DNA of 64,000 bases from Bradyrhizobium sp. CCBAU 53421. GTDB taxonomy: Bacteria; Pseudomonadota; Alphaproteobacteria; Rhizobiales; Xanthobacteraceae. The translations under genes and the position numbers were made by a program. Each line of letters starts with the position of its first letter. Position 1 is the stretch's first letter. The notes below the pieces were generated by a model. The model was given only the letters and a program-made list of their open reading frames with translations. It did no database searches and was not told the origin of the DNA. Positions 25,718 to 34,118 of this stretch are shown here, in pieces. Location: contig NZ_CP030047.1 of the NCBI RefSeq assembly GCF_015291625.1, positions 1,364,001-1,428,000 of the forward strand, given 5' to 3'.

Positions 25718-26428
25718 ATGATTGCTCATGATGTCCACTTGCGGATCGGATCACTGCTGTTCGAAGGCGTCGATCAAATCGATTTGACCGGACCGTTCGA
25801 GGTGTTGTCGCGGATTCCGAATTCGACCTACCGCATCTACGGCAAGACCGCCGAGCCCGTCCGCGACATCAAGGGATTGCGGCTGACACCGGATGCGACG
25901 CTGGCCGAAGCGCCGCCGCTCGATGTGCTGCATGTGCCGGGCGGCTTCGGTCAGCAAGCGTTGATGGAGGACGCGGAAGTGCTCGGCTGGATCAGCCGGC
26001 AGGCGGCAGGGGCGTGCCGCATCTTCTCGGTCTGCACGGGCGCGCTGATCTGCGGCGCGGCGGGCCTTCTGCGGGGGCGCAGGGCGACGACACATTGGGC
26101 GTCGTTTCATCTGCTGCCGTTCTTCGGCGCAACTCCTGTCAACGAGCGCGTGGTGGTGGACGGAAGCTTTGTCTTTGCCGCCGGAGTCACGTCAGGCATC
26201 GATGGCGCATTGCGGCTCGCGGCTGAATTGCGGGGCGACGATGCCGCGCGCGCGATCCAGCTCTATATGGTGTATGCGCCGGAGCCGCCGTTCGACAGCG
26301 GCACACCGGAGACCGCGCCACCCGAAATCCTGCAGCAGTCGCGCGAGGCCGTGCGCGCGATCACGGCGCAGCGGGAGGAGACCGCGCGGCGGGTGGCCGC
26401 CAGGCTCGGCGTCGTCGTTGGAGCTTGA
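25718..26428 (+). CDS. DJ-1/PfpI-family isonitrile hydratase-like enzyme
   Basis: 236 aa. 'RIGSLLFEGVDQIDLTGPFEVLSR', 'VLHVPGGFGQQALMED', nucleophile elbow 'RIFSVCTGALICGAAGLLRGRRATTHW' and 'FAAGVTSGIDGALRLAAEL'. These match isonitrile (cyclohexyl isocyanide) hydratase InhA, which hydrates isonitriles to N-formamides through this Cys. Start ATG 25718 has GAGGGAAG upstream; an earlier ATG at 25682 would overlap the divergent gene. Substrate in this organism is not known; other DJ-1 amidases/hydratases cannot be excluded. Confidence 0.8.
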   Translation: MIAHDVHLRIGSLLFEGVDQIDLTGPFEVLSRIPNSTYRIYGKTAEPVRDIKGLRLTPDATLAEAPPLDVLHVPGGFGQQALMEDAEVLGWISRQAAGACRIFSVCTGALICGAAGLLRGRRATTHWASFHLLPFFGATPVNERVVVDGSFVFAAGVTSGIDGALRLAAELRGDDAARAIQLYMVYAPEPPFDSGTPETAPPEILQQSREAVRAITAQREETARRVAARLGVVVGA

Positions 26429-26437
26429 GCCCCTGGG

Positions 26438-26917
26438 CTAATTTCCCGGTTCAAATGTGCAGTCGGCGCCGCCGCCGGCCTTGTCCTTGATCACCTTGGG
26501 ATCGAGCGTGCAGGACAGTTTCGACAGTGCCTCGTAGATCGTGCCCGCGGCGCCGTCGCCGGGAACGCCGGCCAGCGCCACGGTCGCGTAGATCGCGTTG
26601 GCTTCGCCGCCCTTCACGGTGTGGGTCTTGCTGCCGAAGGTCAGCGCGCAGGAGCGCGAGGTGATGTCGACATTGCTGGCGCGGCAGACCACCTTGTCGG
26701 CGGTGACGGTGATCTTCCTGGTGATGCGGACGTTGCTGTCGCCGCCAAAGAACGCGGCGACTGCCTTCTTCTCCCTGGCCGGCAGCGAGGAATAGGGCGC
26801 CACCACGCCGGCGAGCGCCAGCGCGACCGAGCCGGACGTGGTCGCAGGCGCGGCCCATGCGGCGGACGAGGCCAGCGACAATGAACATGCGAGGATCGTC
26901 AATCGGCCAAGCCCCAT
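26438..26917 (-). CDS. Hypothetical secreted/periplasmic protein
   Basis: 159 aa. Signal peptide 'MGLGRLTILACSLSLASSAA' ending in AWAA; mature part contains 'LAGVVAPYSSLPAREKKAVAAFFGG' and 'DKVVCRASNVDITSRSCALTFG', with four Cys that could form two disulfides, and ends 'GGGADCTFEPGN'. No known domain recognised. An upstream in-frame ATG (26980) would put 21 charged residues before the signal peptide, so 26917 is preferred. Convergent with the isonitrile-hydratase-like gene, 9 bases apart. Confidence 0.75.
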   Translation of the reverse strand: MGLGRLTILACSLSLASSAAWAAPATTSGSVALALAGVVAPYSSLPAREKKAVAAFFGGDSNVRITRKITVTADKVVCRASNVDITSRSCALTFGSKTHTVKGGEANAIYATVALAGVPGDGAAGTIYEALSKLSCTLDPKVIKDKAGGGADCTFEPGN

Positions 26918-27151
26918 TCCCGTCTCCTGTATTCGCGCTTTCCGCGGCGCGAAATCGCTAGCATGTCCGGCGGCGCGCATGGGTGATGCCGTTCACATGC
27001 CATCCCGCAACTTCGCGTGAGGCGCGGATGCGCGTACAGGGCAGGGCGGCCCCGCGTGGACCCGCTTGCGCGATCGCGCCATCGGCGGCACAGTCCAATC
27101 CGCGGCAGCGATGCCGCCAACAATGAAGACCAAGACAGTTCGAGGAACGCC

Positions 27152-28216
27152 ATGGCGGCCACGCGCATCGACTGCGACATCCATCCCGCGGTGGGAGGAA
27201 CGCGCACCACGCTGCTGCCTTATCTCAGCGATCACTGGAAGGAACAGGTGGTCAGCCGCGCCATCGACGGGCTCGACCTCAATTCCTATCCGCCGTCGAT
27301 GCCGCTGTCCGGCCGCGCCGACTGGCGGCCGGCCGACGGCAGCAAGCCCGGCAGCGATCTCGCCATGGTGCAGCGCGGCGCGTTCGACCAGCTCGGCGCC
27401 AGCCACGCCATCTGCAATGTCGTCTACGGCGCGCAGGCGGTGTTCGATCCCTACATGGCGGCGGACTTCTGCAAGGCGATCAACGACTGGATCGCAGCCG
27501 AATGGCTCGCGAAGGACACGCGGCTGCGCGCCTCGATCGTGGTGCCGATCCAGGCGCCGGATCTCGCGATCGAGGAGATCGAGCGCAGGGCCGGCGACAA
27601 CCGCTTCGTCTCGGTGCTGGTGCCCTCGCAGAACGAGACGCTGCTCGGGCGGCGGCATTATTGGCCGATCTATCAGGCCGCGGAGAAATACAGGCTGCCG
27701 ATCGCGATCCACGCCGGCAGCGCTTATCGCGGCGCGCCGAGCTCGATCGGCTGGCCGTCCTATCGCTACGAATACTATCTCGCCGAAGCGCAGGCGTTCC
27801 AGGCGCAGACGCTCAGCCTGATCTATGAGGGCGTGTTCGGGAAGTATCCGGGATTGACCGTCGTGCTGATGGAGTCGGGCGTCAGCTGGCTGCCGGCCTT
27901 CATGTGGCGCGCCAACAAGACCTGGCGCGGCGTGCGCGTCGAGGTGCCGTGGGTGGAGCGCGAGCCGGCCGCGATCATCCGCGAGCATTTCCGCGTCACC
28001 ATGCAGCCGTTCGACGCGCCGCTGGATGCAACGGGTGTCGCCGACATCATCGACCAGATCGGCTCCGACAAGATGTTCCTGTTTGCATCCGACTATCCGC
28101 ATTGGCAGTTCGACGGCGACGATCCGGTCCCGCGATATCTGCCGAAGAGCCTCGTCAAGAGGATGAGCGAGGACAACCCGTTGGAAACCTTCCCGCGTCT
28201 GAAATTGGACTCTTAG
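27152..28216 (+). CDS. Amidohydrolase-family (ACMSD-like, PF04909) metal-dependent hydrolase 1
   Basis: 354 aa TIM-barrel hydrolase. Metal motif at the N-terminus 'RIDCDIHPAVGG' (D-x-H), a His on strand 5 'PIAIHAGSAYRG', and the C-terminal Asp-containing 'FLFASDYPHWQFDGD'. This pattern is shared with amino-carboxymuconate-semialdehyde decarboxylase and resorcylate/salicylate decarboxylase relatives, which act on aromatic acids. ATG 27152 has an AGGAACG RBS; the frame is open upstream but unlike the family. First of two paralogues separated by nine bases, with a Rieske gene after a repeat. Confidence 0.85.
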   Translation: MAATRIDCDIHPAVGGTRTTLLPYLSDHWKEQVVSRAIDGLDLNSYPPSMPLSGRADWRPADGSKPGSDLAMVQRGAFDQLGASHAICNVVYGAQAVFDPYMAADFCKAINDWIAAEWLAKDTRLRASIVVPIQAPDLAIEEIERRAGDNRFVSVLVPSQNETLLGRRHYWPIYQAAEKYRLPIAIHAGSAYRGAPSSIGWPSYRYEYYLAEAQAFQAQTLSLIYEGVFGKYPGLTVVLMESGVSWLPAFMWRANKTWRGVRVEVPWVEREPAAIIREHFRVTMQPFDAPLDATGVADIIDQIGSDKMFLFASDYPHWQFDGDDPVPRYLPKSLVKRMSEDNPLETFPRLKLDS

Positions 28217-28225
28217 GAGGATCGC

Positions 28226-29338
28226 ATGAGTGATGTCATCGACCGCCCGATGCTCGATCAGGAGAAGACCGCGGCGACGCGGCTCAAGATCATCGACTGC
28301 GACATCCATCCGAGCATTCATGCGCACAGCGACCTCAACGAGTTCCTGCCGAAGCGCTGGCAGCAGCATCTGAAGGAATATGGCAGCCATCTGCGCACGC
28401 CCTATATCGGCACCACGCCGTATCCGCGCTCCTCGCCGCTGATCGCGCGGCGCGACGCCTGGCCGCCGACCGGCGGCGTGCCCGGCTCCGATCTCGATTT
28501 CATGCGCAAGCAGCATCTCGATCCGTTCGATGTCGAGTTCGGCATCCTGCAGGTGCTCGACCTCTTCATCTTCTCGCAGCAGAACCTGGAATTCGGCGCC
28601 GCGATCCAGCGCGCCATCAACGACTGGCAGCTTGCGTTCTGGGCGCATCGCGATCCGCGCCTGAAGGCCTCGATCCTGGTCGGGCAGGACGGTTCCGACC
28701 TCGGTCTCGCCGAAATCGAGCGCTGCGCGAAAACCGGCGAGTACATTCAGATCAACGTCTCGCCGCGGGCCAACGAACCGCTCGGCCGCCGCCGCTACTG
28801 GCCGATCTACGAGCGCGCGCAGGAGCTCGACCTGCCGCTCGGCATCCATGTCGGCGGCTATGGCGGGCACGCGCCGACCGGCGGCGGCTGGCCGTCCTAT
28901 TATTGCGAGGAGCATCAGTCGAACGCCCACACGGTGGCCTCGAATCTCACCAGCCTTGTGCTGGAAGGCGTTCCGGAGCGCTTCCCGAAACTGAAGATCG
29001 TGTTCATCGAGGGCGGCTTCGGCTGGATCCCGGCGACGATGTGGCGGATGGACCAGCATTTCGAGCGCTTCCGCAGCGAGGTGCCGCATCTGAAGCGCAG
29101 GCCGAGCGAATATGTGAAGCAGCATTTCTGGTTCACGACCCAGCCGATCGACGAGCCGGATGAAGCCAGGCATCTGCGCCAGCTGATCGAATGGGTCGGC
29201 ATCGACCGGCTGCTGTTCTCGTCGGACTATCCGCATTGGGACTATGACGACGCGCGCTACGCCTTCAAGACGCCGCTGACGGAGGCCGAGCGGCGCAAGA
29301 TCTTCAACAGCAACGCCCGCGCGGTCTACAAGTTTTAG
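28226..29338 (+). CDS. Amidohydrolase-family (ACMSD-like, PF04909) metal-dependent hydrolase 2
   Basis: 370 aa, paralogue of the upstream gene with the same landmarks: 'KIIDCDIHPSIHAHSDLNEFLPKRW', 'PLGIHVGGYGG', 'LKIVFIEGGFGWIP', 'RLLFSSDYPHWDYDDARYAF'. Strong RBS TTAGGAGG 7 bases before ATG. A pair of such hydrolases may act as hetero-oligomer or on successive metabolites; similar pairs occur in aromatic and terpene catabolic regions, but no substrate can be assigned from the sequence. Confidence 0.87.
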   Translation: MSDVIDRPMLDQEKTAATRLKIIDCDIHPSIHAHSDLNEFLPKRWQQHLKEYGSHLRTPYIGTTPYPRSSPLIARRDAWPPTGGVPGSDLDFMRKQHLDPFDVEFGILQVLDLFIFSQQNLEFGAAIQRAINDWQLAFWAHRDPRLKASILVGQDGSDLGLAEIERCAKTGEYIQINVSPRANEPLGRRRYWPIYERAQELDLPLGIHVGGYGGHAPTGGGWPSYYCEEHQSNAHTVASNLTSLVLEGVPERFPKLKIVFIEGGFGWIPATMWRMDQHFERFRSEVPHLKRRPSEYVKQHFWFTTQPIDEPDEARHLRQLIEWVGIDRLLFSSDYPHWDYDDARYAFKTPLTEAERRKIFNSNARAVYKF

Positions 29339-29370
29339 GGGTACAGATGAATTTGCTCCGCGCTCCGCTT

Positions 29371-29518
29371 GACCTCGCCCCGCGCGCGGGGAGAGGTCGG
29401 AATGCATCGCTAGATGCATTCCGGGTGAGGGGGAGTCTCCGCGAACGCAGCTATCACCGCATATGCGGAGACAGCCCCTCACCCCAACCCTCTCCCCGTA
29501 AGAACGGGGCGAGGGAGC
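29371..29518. repeat. Long intergenic repeat, copy A
   Basis: About 148 bases nearly identical to 40850-40997: 'ACCTCGCCCCGCGCGCGGGG', 'GCATCGCTAGATGCATTCCG', 'GTGAGGGGGAGTCTCCGCG', 'CAGCCCCTCACCCCAACCC', then 'AGAACGGGGCGAGGGAG'. The ends and centre are self-complementary. Lies between hydrolase 2 and the Rieske gene. Confidence 0.8.
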
Positions 29519-29566
29519 GCAGCGCCGCCGCTATTCGACCTACTCTCATCACGCGCTAGGATTGCA

Positions 29567-29980
29567 ATGGCCCGTCACATCGTCGCGCGCACCAGCGAAA
29601 TCCCTGCCGGCGGCAACAAGGTGTTCGGCCTCGAGGGCCGCGACATCGTCGTGTTCCACGTCAATGGCGAGTTCTTCGCGCTGCTCAATCGCTGTCCGCA
29701 TGAGGGCGCGCCGCTGGAGAAGGCGGCCTGCGTCGCGCGCCTGACCTCGCCGGAGCCCGGCATCTATCACCGCGATCGCGTCGGCGAGATGCTGCGCTGT
29801 CCGTGGCACGGCTGGGAGTTCGACATCCGCAATGGCCAGTCCTGGTTCGATCCGAACCGATTCAGGATCCGCTCCTATCCGGTCGCGGTCGAGAGCGGCG
29901 CCGAGTTGCAGAAGGGGCCGTATGTCGCCGAGACGTTTCCGGTGCACATCGAAGACAATTACGTGATCGTCGAGGTGTAA
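29567..29980 (+). CDS. Rieske [2Fe-2S] ferredoxin-type protein
   Basis: 137 aa. The two Rieske cluster motifs are present: C-x-H in 'NRCPHEGAPL' and C-x2-H in 'MLRCPWHGWEFDIRNGQSW', ~45 residues apart because of an insertion (SPEPGIYHRDRVG). No catalytic mononuclear iron domain is attached, so it is an electron carrier or a small regulatory Rieske protein. It probably serves an oxygenase; the nearest redox partners are the PNPOx/FNR/ferredoxin fusion at 30814. Same strand as the two hydrolases, separated by a repeat. Confidence 0.9.
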   Translation: MARHIVARTSEIPAGGNKVFGLEGRDIVVFHVNGEFFALLNRCPHEGAPLEKAACVARLTSPEPGIYHRDRVGEMLRCPWHGWEFDIRNGQSWFDPNRFRIRSYPVAVESGAELQKGPYVAETFPVHIEDNYVIVEV

Positions 29981-30016
29981 GGGCTATCCCGTTGGCCCGG
30001 ACGTGACCGAGATCGT

Positions 30017-30039
30017 ATTATTGCAATATCTTCAATAAT
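30017..30039. promoter_or_regulatory. AT-rich inverted repeat upstream of GST gene
   Basis: ATTATTG - 9 bases - CAATAAT, in a locally AT-rich patch (30013-30075) that stands out in this GC-rich region. It may be an operator or promoter element for the GST gene at 30135, or an AT-rich hairpin ending the Rieske transcript. Low certainty. Confidence 0.3.
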
Positions 30040-30134
30040 GAAGTTCCATCGGCGATAATTATAATATCTGCTGCAATGCGCCACCTTGAGGTCGCGGCCG
30101 GGATAACCCCGTCCACCACATCAGGAACGGCACC

Positions 30135-30752
30135 ATGAAGCTCTTTCACTTTGCCCTCTCCGGCCACGCGCATCGCGCGCGCCTGTTTTTGTCCCTGCTC
30201 GGCATTCCGCACGAACTGGTCGACGTCGACCTCAAGTCCGCCGCGCAGAAGCGGCCGGAATTTCTCGCGCTTAACCCGTTCGGCCAGGTGCCGGTGCTCG
30301 ACGATGACGGCATCATCATCCCCGACTCCAACGCGATCCTGGTCTATCTCGCGACCAAGCTCGGCCGCACCGACTGGCTGCCGCAGGATGCAAAGGGCGC
30401 TGCCGCGGTCCAGCGCTGGCTGTCGGTCGCCGCCGGCGATCTCGCGTTTGGGCCCGCTGCGGCCCGTCTCATCACCGTGTTCGGCGCAAAGCACAATCCG
30501 GACGACGTGATCGCGCGAGCGCACGTCCTGCTGAAGCGGCTCGAAGCCCATCTCGCCGGTCGCGACTGGCTGGTCGGTACCGCGCCGACAATCGCCGATG
30601 TCGCGCTCTACAGCTATCTGTCGAGCGCGCCGGAAGGCAACGTCGATCTCTCCGCCTACCCGCGCGTCAACGCGTTCCTGCGCCGCATCGAGGCGCTGCC
30701 GGGCTTCGTGCCCTTTGCCAAGACTGCTGCCGGTCTGGCGGCGGCTGCGTGA
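30135..30752 (+). CDS. Glutathione S-transferase
   Basis: 205 aa two-domain GST. Thioredoxin-like N-terminal half: '[20 protein letters not shown]', cis-Pro strand '[13 protein letters not shown]', glutathione-gamma-Glu motif '[16 protein letters not shown]'. Helical C-terminal half with the folding motif '[15 protein letters not shown]' (N-capping box). The Ser at position 9 is a candidate catalytic residue as in beta/theta-like GSTs, though this is an alignment by eye. Sixty bases before the redox fusion gene and likely in one transcript with it. Confidence 0.9.
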   Translation: MKLFHFALSGHAHRARLFLSLLGIPHELVDVDLKSAAQKRPEFLALNPFGQVPVLDDDGIIIPDSNAILVYLATKLGRTDWLPQDAKGAAAVQRWLSVAAGDLAFGPAAARLITVFGAKHNPDDVIARAHVLLKRLEAHLAGRDWLVGTAPTIADVALYSYLSSAPEGNVDLSAYPRVNAFLRRIEALPGFVPFAKTAAGLAAAA

Positions 30753-30813
30753 GATGTCGACCGGGCGTGCCTTCGGGCACGCCCGTCCAATCCCGTGAAG
30801 GGAGCGCGATGAG

Positions 30814-32889
30814 ATGAGCGACAGGCGAACCAAGAGCAAGCTCGCGACCTGGCATGAAGGCGAGATGGCGATCCAGCAGAAGGTCGGCGTCGCCGAGAAG
30901 ATGGCGGCGGTCGGCCAGCGCGCGGTGCGGGATTTCATGCCCGACCAGCATCGCGATTTCTTCGCGCAGATTCCCTTCATCGTGGTCGGCAGCGTGGACC
31001 AACGCGGAGACGTGTGGGCCTCGTTGCTGGCCGGCCGGCCCGGCTTCATCTCATCGCCGACGCCGCGCAGCCTCGAGATCGATGCGCGGCCCGACCCCAG
31101 CGATCCCGTGGGTGAAGGCATGCGCGAGGGCGATGCGATCGCGTTGCTGGGTATCGAATTGCACACGCGGCGCCGCAACCGTGCCAACGGGCTGCTGCGT
31201 GCATCGTCGGGCAGGGCGCTCAGCTTCGAACTCGACCAGAGTTTTGGCAATTGTCCGCAATACATCCAGCTGCGCGATTTCGCCTTCGTGCGCGAGCCGA
31301 ATGAACCGTTCACGGGAGAGATCGAGTACGGCACGACGCTCGACCAGGCCGCACGCGAGATGATCGCTGCTGCCGATACGTTCTTCGTGGCGTCCTATGC
31401 CGAGCGCGAGGATCGACGCCAGGTCGACGTCTCGCATCGCGGCGGCAAGGCCGGTTTCGTTCGCGTCGCCGCCGACGGCACGCTGACGATCCCCGATTTC
31501 GCCGGCAATCTGTTCTTCAACACGCTCGGCAACATCTTCGTCAACGGCAAGGCCGGGCTGCTGCTCGTCGATTTCGAAACCGGCGACATGCTGCAGTTGA
31601 CCGGCGATGCCGAGGTGATGCTGGACTCGCCGGAGATCGCGGCGTTTCATGGCGCCGAACGGCTGTGGAGCTTCCGCGTCCGCCGCATGGTGCGCCGGCG
31701 CGGCGCGCTGCCGCTGCGCTGGGCATTCCGCGCCGAAGGCTGGTCGCCGAATGCGCTGATGACCGGCGACTGGGCGCAGGCCGCCGACCGGCTCCGCGCC
31801 GCCGAGCGCGCGACGCAGTGGCGGCCGTTCAAGGTGACTCGCATCGTCGACGAGAGCCGCTCGATCCGGTCGTTTCATCTGCAGCCGGACGATGGCGCAG
31901 GGCGGCTGCCGCATCAGGCCGGACAACATCTACCGATCCGCGTCACATTGCCCGGCGCCGACAAGCCGGTCATTCGTACCTACACATTGTCGGTCGCGCC
32001 ATCGGACGGCATGTACCGCATCAGCGTGAAGCGCGACGGGCCGGTGTCGCAGCATCTCCACGACACGATCCATGTCGGCGACATCATCGAGGCGCGGGCG
32101 CCGGGCGGCGGCTTCACCATCGATGCGCGCGAGAAGCGGCCCGCGGTACTGCTTGCCGGTGGCGTCGGCATCACGCCGATGCTCGCGATGCTGCGTCACG
32201 TGGTCTATGAGGGGCTGCGCACCCGCGGCATCCGGCCGACCTTCCTGTTCCAGGCTGCGCATGCCAGGGCCGATCGTGCGTTCGGCGGCGAATTGCAGCA
32301 ACTGGCCGATGCGGCCGGCGGCGCTGTCCGCATCACCCGCGTGCTCAGTGATGTCGATGGCGCCGAGCAGGGTACCGACTACGACGCCGCAGGGCGGATC
32401 GACATGGCGCTGCTGTCGCGCGTCCTGCCGTTCAACGACTACGACTTCTATCTGTGCGGGCCGCCGCAGTTCACCCAGTCGCTCTATGACGCGCTGCGCG
32501 GCTACAACATCGCCGATGACAGGATTCACGCCGAGGCGTTCGGTCCGTCGTCGCTGCTGCGGAAGCCGGACATGGTCACGGCGGCGCCGCCGCGCCGGCC
32601 GGCTGCGACCGCGCCGGTCCCGGTCGCCTTCACCGCTTCGATGAAGGAAGCGCGCTGGACGCCGGAGCAGGGAACGCTGCTCGAGCTGGCGGAAGCGCGC
32701 GGCCTCAGCCCCGCGTTCAGTTGCCGGGAGGGCAATTGCGGAAGCTGTCGAGCCCGATTGCTGGCAGGCGCCGTGACTTATCTGAAGGAGCCGACCGCCG
32801 AGGTCGCCGATGATGAGGTGCTGATCTGCTGCGCGGTGCCGGCGAAGCCGAAGGCCGATGGCGAGGATCGCATCCAGCTGGATCTCTGA
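30814..32889 (+). CDS. Three-domain redox fusion: PNPOx-like flavin domain, FAD/NAD(P)H reductase, plant-type [2Fe-2S] ferredoxin
   Basis: 691 aa. Residues ~30-310 resemble the pyridoxamine-5'-phosphate oxidase split-barrel (PFIVVGSVDQRGDVWASLLAG, then NLFFNTLGNIFVNGKAGLLLVDF). Residues ~330-580 are a ferredoxin-NADP reductase module with FAD motif RTYTLSVAP and NAD motif LLAGGVGITPMLAMLRH, and the C-terminal 'YLCGPPQF'. Residues ~600-691 are a ferredoxin with C-x4-C-x2-C...C (AFSCREGNCGSCRARL, LICCAVP). Electrons could run NAD(P)H to FAD to Fe-S to the split-barrel flavin or to an external oxygenase. Found widely in proteobacteria; substrate unknown. Confidence 0.88.
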   Translation: MSDRRTKSKLATWHEGEMAIQQKVGVAEKMAAVGQRAVRDFMPDQHRDFFAQIPFIVVGSVDQRGDVWASLLAGRPGFISSPTPRSLEIDARPDPSDPVGEGMREGDAIALLGIELHTRRRNRANGLLRASSGRALSFELDQSFGNCPQYIQLRDFAFVREPNEPFTGEIEYGTTLDQAAREMIAAADTFFVASYAEREDRRQVDVSHRGGKAGFVRVAADGTLTIPDFAGNLFFNTLGNIFVNGKAGLLLVDFETGDMLQLTGDAEVMLDSPEIAAFHGAERLWSFRVRRMVRRRGALPLRWAFRAEGWSPNALMTGDWAQAADRLRAAERATQWRPFKVTRIVDESRSIRSFHLQPDDGAGRLPHQAGQHLPIRVTLPGADKPVIRTYTLSVAPSDGMYRISVKRDGPVSQHLHDTIHVGDIIEARAPGGGFTIDAREKRPAVLLAGGVGITPMLAMLRHVVYEGLRTRGIRPTFLFQAAHARADRAFGGELQQLADAAGGAVRITRVLSDVDGAEQGTDYDAAGRIDMALLSRVLPFNDYDFYLCGPPQFTQSLYDALRGYNIADDRIHAEAFGPSSLLRKPDMVTAAPPRRPAATAPVPVAFTASMKEARWTPEQGTLLELAEARGLSPAFSCREGNCGSCRARLLAGAVTYLKEPTAEVADDEVLICCAVPAKPKADGEDRIQLDL

Positions 32890-32930
32890 TCGACACCGCG
32901 CACCGGCGCGCGCGGCGTCCTCGCTGACGC

Positions 32931-33287
32931 TCAGCCCATGCTGCCCGGCATGAAGCAACGCGGCCGCGGATGACCATTCAGGTAATACGGCCAGACCATG
33001 GTGTGGCCGGCGCGGTTCGGTCCGGAGACGACGGCCTCATCGGGAACGTCGACCCACTCACCCTCCAGGCGCACGCGGTAGTGGCCGTCCTTGGTGTCCC
33101 AATCGGCGTCGTCGACACGCGTCGCGTCAGTGCCGTCGCAGCAGGGCCCTTTGCCGCTATGCAGGCTCTCATACCAGCCGTTTAACTCGGGATGATCGTG
33201 ATCATGGGCCTGGGCTGGGCCGATCGCCGTTATCGACAGCAGGGCGGTAAGTGCAGTGAGCGTCGCGCGCCAAAACGATGTGTTCAT
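32931..33287 (-). CDS. Hypothetical secreted protein with His-rich start
   Basis: 118 aa. Signal peptide 'LTALTALLSITAIGPAQA' then the mature N-terminus HDHDHPELNGWYESLHSG, an obvious metal-binding sequence, followed by 'GPCCDGTDATRVDDADWDTKDGHYRVRLEGEWVDVPDEAVV' and 'GHPRPRCFMPG'. Three Cys. This small-protein type is common in rhizobia without a known role; metal binding in the periplasm is a reasonable guess from the HDHDH and CC motifs. Convergent with the redox fusion gene. Confidence 0.8.
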   Translation of the reverse strand: MNTSFWRATLTALTALLSITAIGPAQAHDHDHPELNGWYESLHSGKGPCCDGTDATRVDDADWDTKDGHYRVRLEGEWVDVPDEAVVSGPNRAGHTMVWPYYLNGHPRPRCFMPGSMG

Positions 33288-33418
33288 CTGGTTCCCAGTT
33301 CCGGGCGCCCATGTAGGCCAATCCGGAAGTGGTCACCGAGTTCCTTAGATCAATAGGATGATGAAAATCATGTAATCACATTCGTGAGAGGACGCGAGGC
33401 CCGATCGGAAGACCAAAC

Positions 33419-33994
33419 TCAGGCCAGCAGGCCCATCACCTGGTCGATCACGGCCTTCACCTGTTTCGAATCCGGCCGTTGATGCGCCAGCGCCAGCAGT
33501 CCGGCATGCACCACCATGATGGTGTGCGCGGTGACGTCGGGGTCGAAGCCCTTCCTGAACTGGGCGCGGTCGGCGCGCAGCCGCGCGCGCAACAGCTCCT
33601 CGAGCCGCCGGTTGTAGCGTTCGATGCTCTTGCGGAGGTCGGCCTGGTCGAGCGAGCCGTCGGTCGCTGAATTGATCGACAGGCAGCCGCGCTGTCCCTT
33701 CTCGCCCGAGCAATATGGGATGAAGCCGGTGAGCCACTGCCTGATCGCCTCACGGGCGGGCACGGGCTGGGCCAGGGTGCGCTCGGCCCAGCCCAGAATG
33801 CCGTCGTGATAGCGGTCGAGCACTTTCAGAAACAGCGCGTTCTTGTCGCCGAAGGCCGCATAGAGGCTGGGCTTGGCGACGCCGCTCGCGGCCGTGATCT
33901 CGTCGAGCGAGGTCGCCTGGAAACCCTTCCGCCAGAATACCTGACGAGCGATTTCCAGGACGTCGTCCGGATCGAAGCTGCGTGGCCTTGCCAT
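33419..33994 (-). CDS. TetR/AcrR-family regulator
   Basis: 191 aa. N-terminal HTH 'DDVLEIARQVFWRKGFQATS' and 'DEITAASGVAKPSLYAAFGDKNALF', followed by a helical ligand domain with 'RGCLSINSATD' (TetR_C, YcdC/NemR-like relatives use a Cys here). That Cys could make it redox or electrophile sensitive. Divergent from the 34119 oxidoreductase with a good palindromic operator between them, so that gene is its probable target. Confidence 0.92.
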   Translation of the reverse strand: MARPRSFDPDDVLEIARQVFWRKGFQATSLDEITAASGVAKPSLYAAFGDKNALFLKVLDRYHDGILGWAERTLAQPVPAREAIRQWLTGFIPYCSGEKGQRGCLSINSATDGSLDQADLRKSIERYNRRLEELLRARLRADRAQFRKGFDPDVTAHTIMVVHAGLLALAHQRPDSKQVKAVIDQVMGLLA

Positions 33995-34080
33995 AGAGCC
34001 TTTTTATGTACTCCCGGGTCGGATGTGAAGCCTTCACCTTGCCGTGAAGGCAATTGGAGCCATTGACGTCATCCCGATTC

Positions 34081-34096
34081 TGTACTTAGTAGTACA
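34081..34096. promoter_or_regulatory. TetR operator-like palindrome
   Basis: TGTACT - TAGT - AGTACA, a perfect 6+4+6 inverted repeat 22 bases before the ATG at 34119 and 86 bases upstream of the divergent TetR gene. A half site (ATGTACTCCC) lies near 34005 by the regulator's own start. The sequence is the typical form for TetR-controlled oxidoreductase genes. Confidence 0.6.
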
Positions 34097-34118
34097 TAAC
34101 GAAATCGGGAGATGTGCC

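Noticed and set aside
26993..29482. An 829-codon minus-strand open frame over the two amidohydrolases
   Set aside because: Composition is Arg/Asp/His-rich and repetitive, typical of antisense reading of high-GC genes; both plus-strand hydrolases have clear motifs and ribosome binding sites.
30017..30039. Considered as an insertion-sequence end or attachment site
   Set aside because: No partner repeat or transposase nearby; kept only as an AT-rich inverted repeat.
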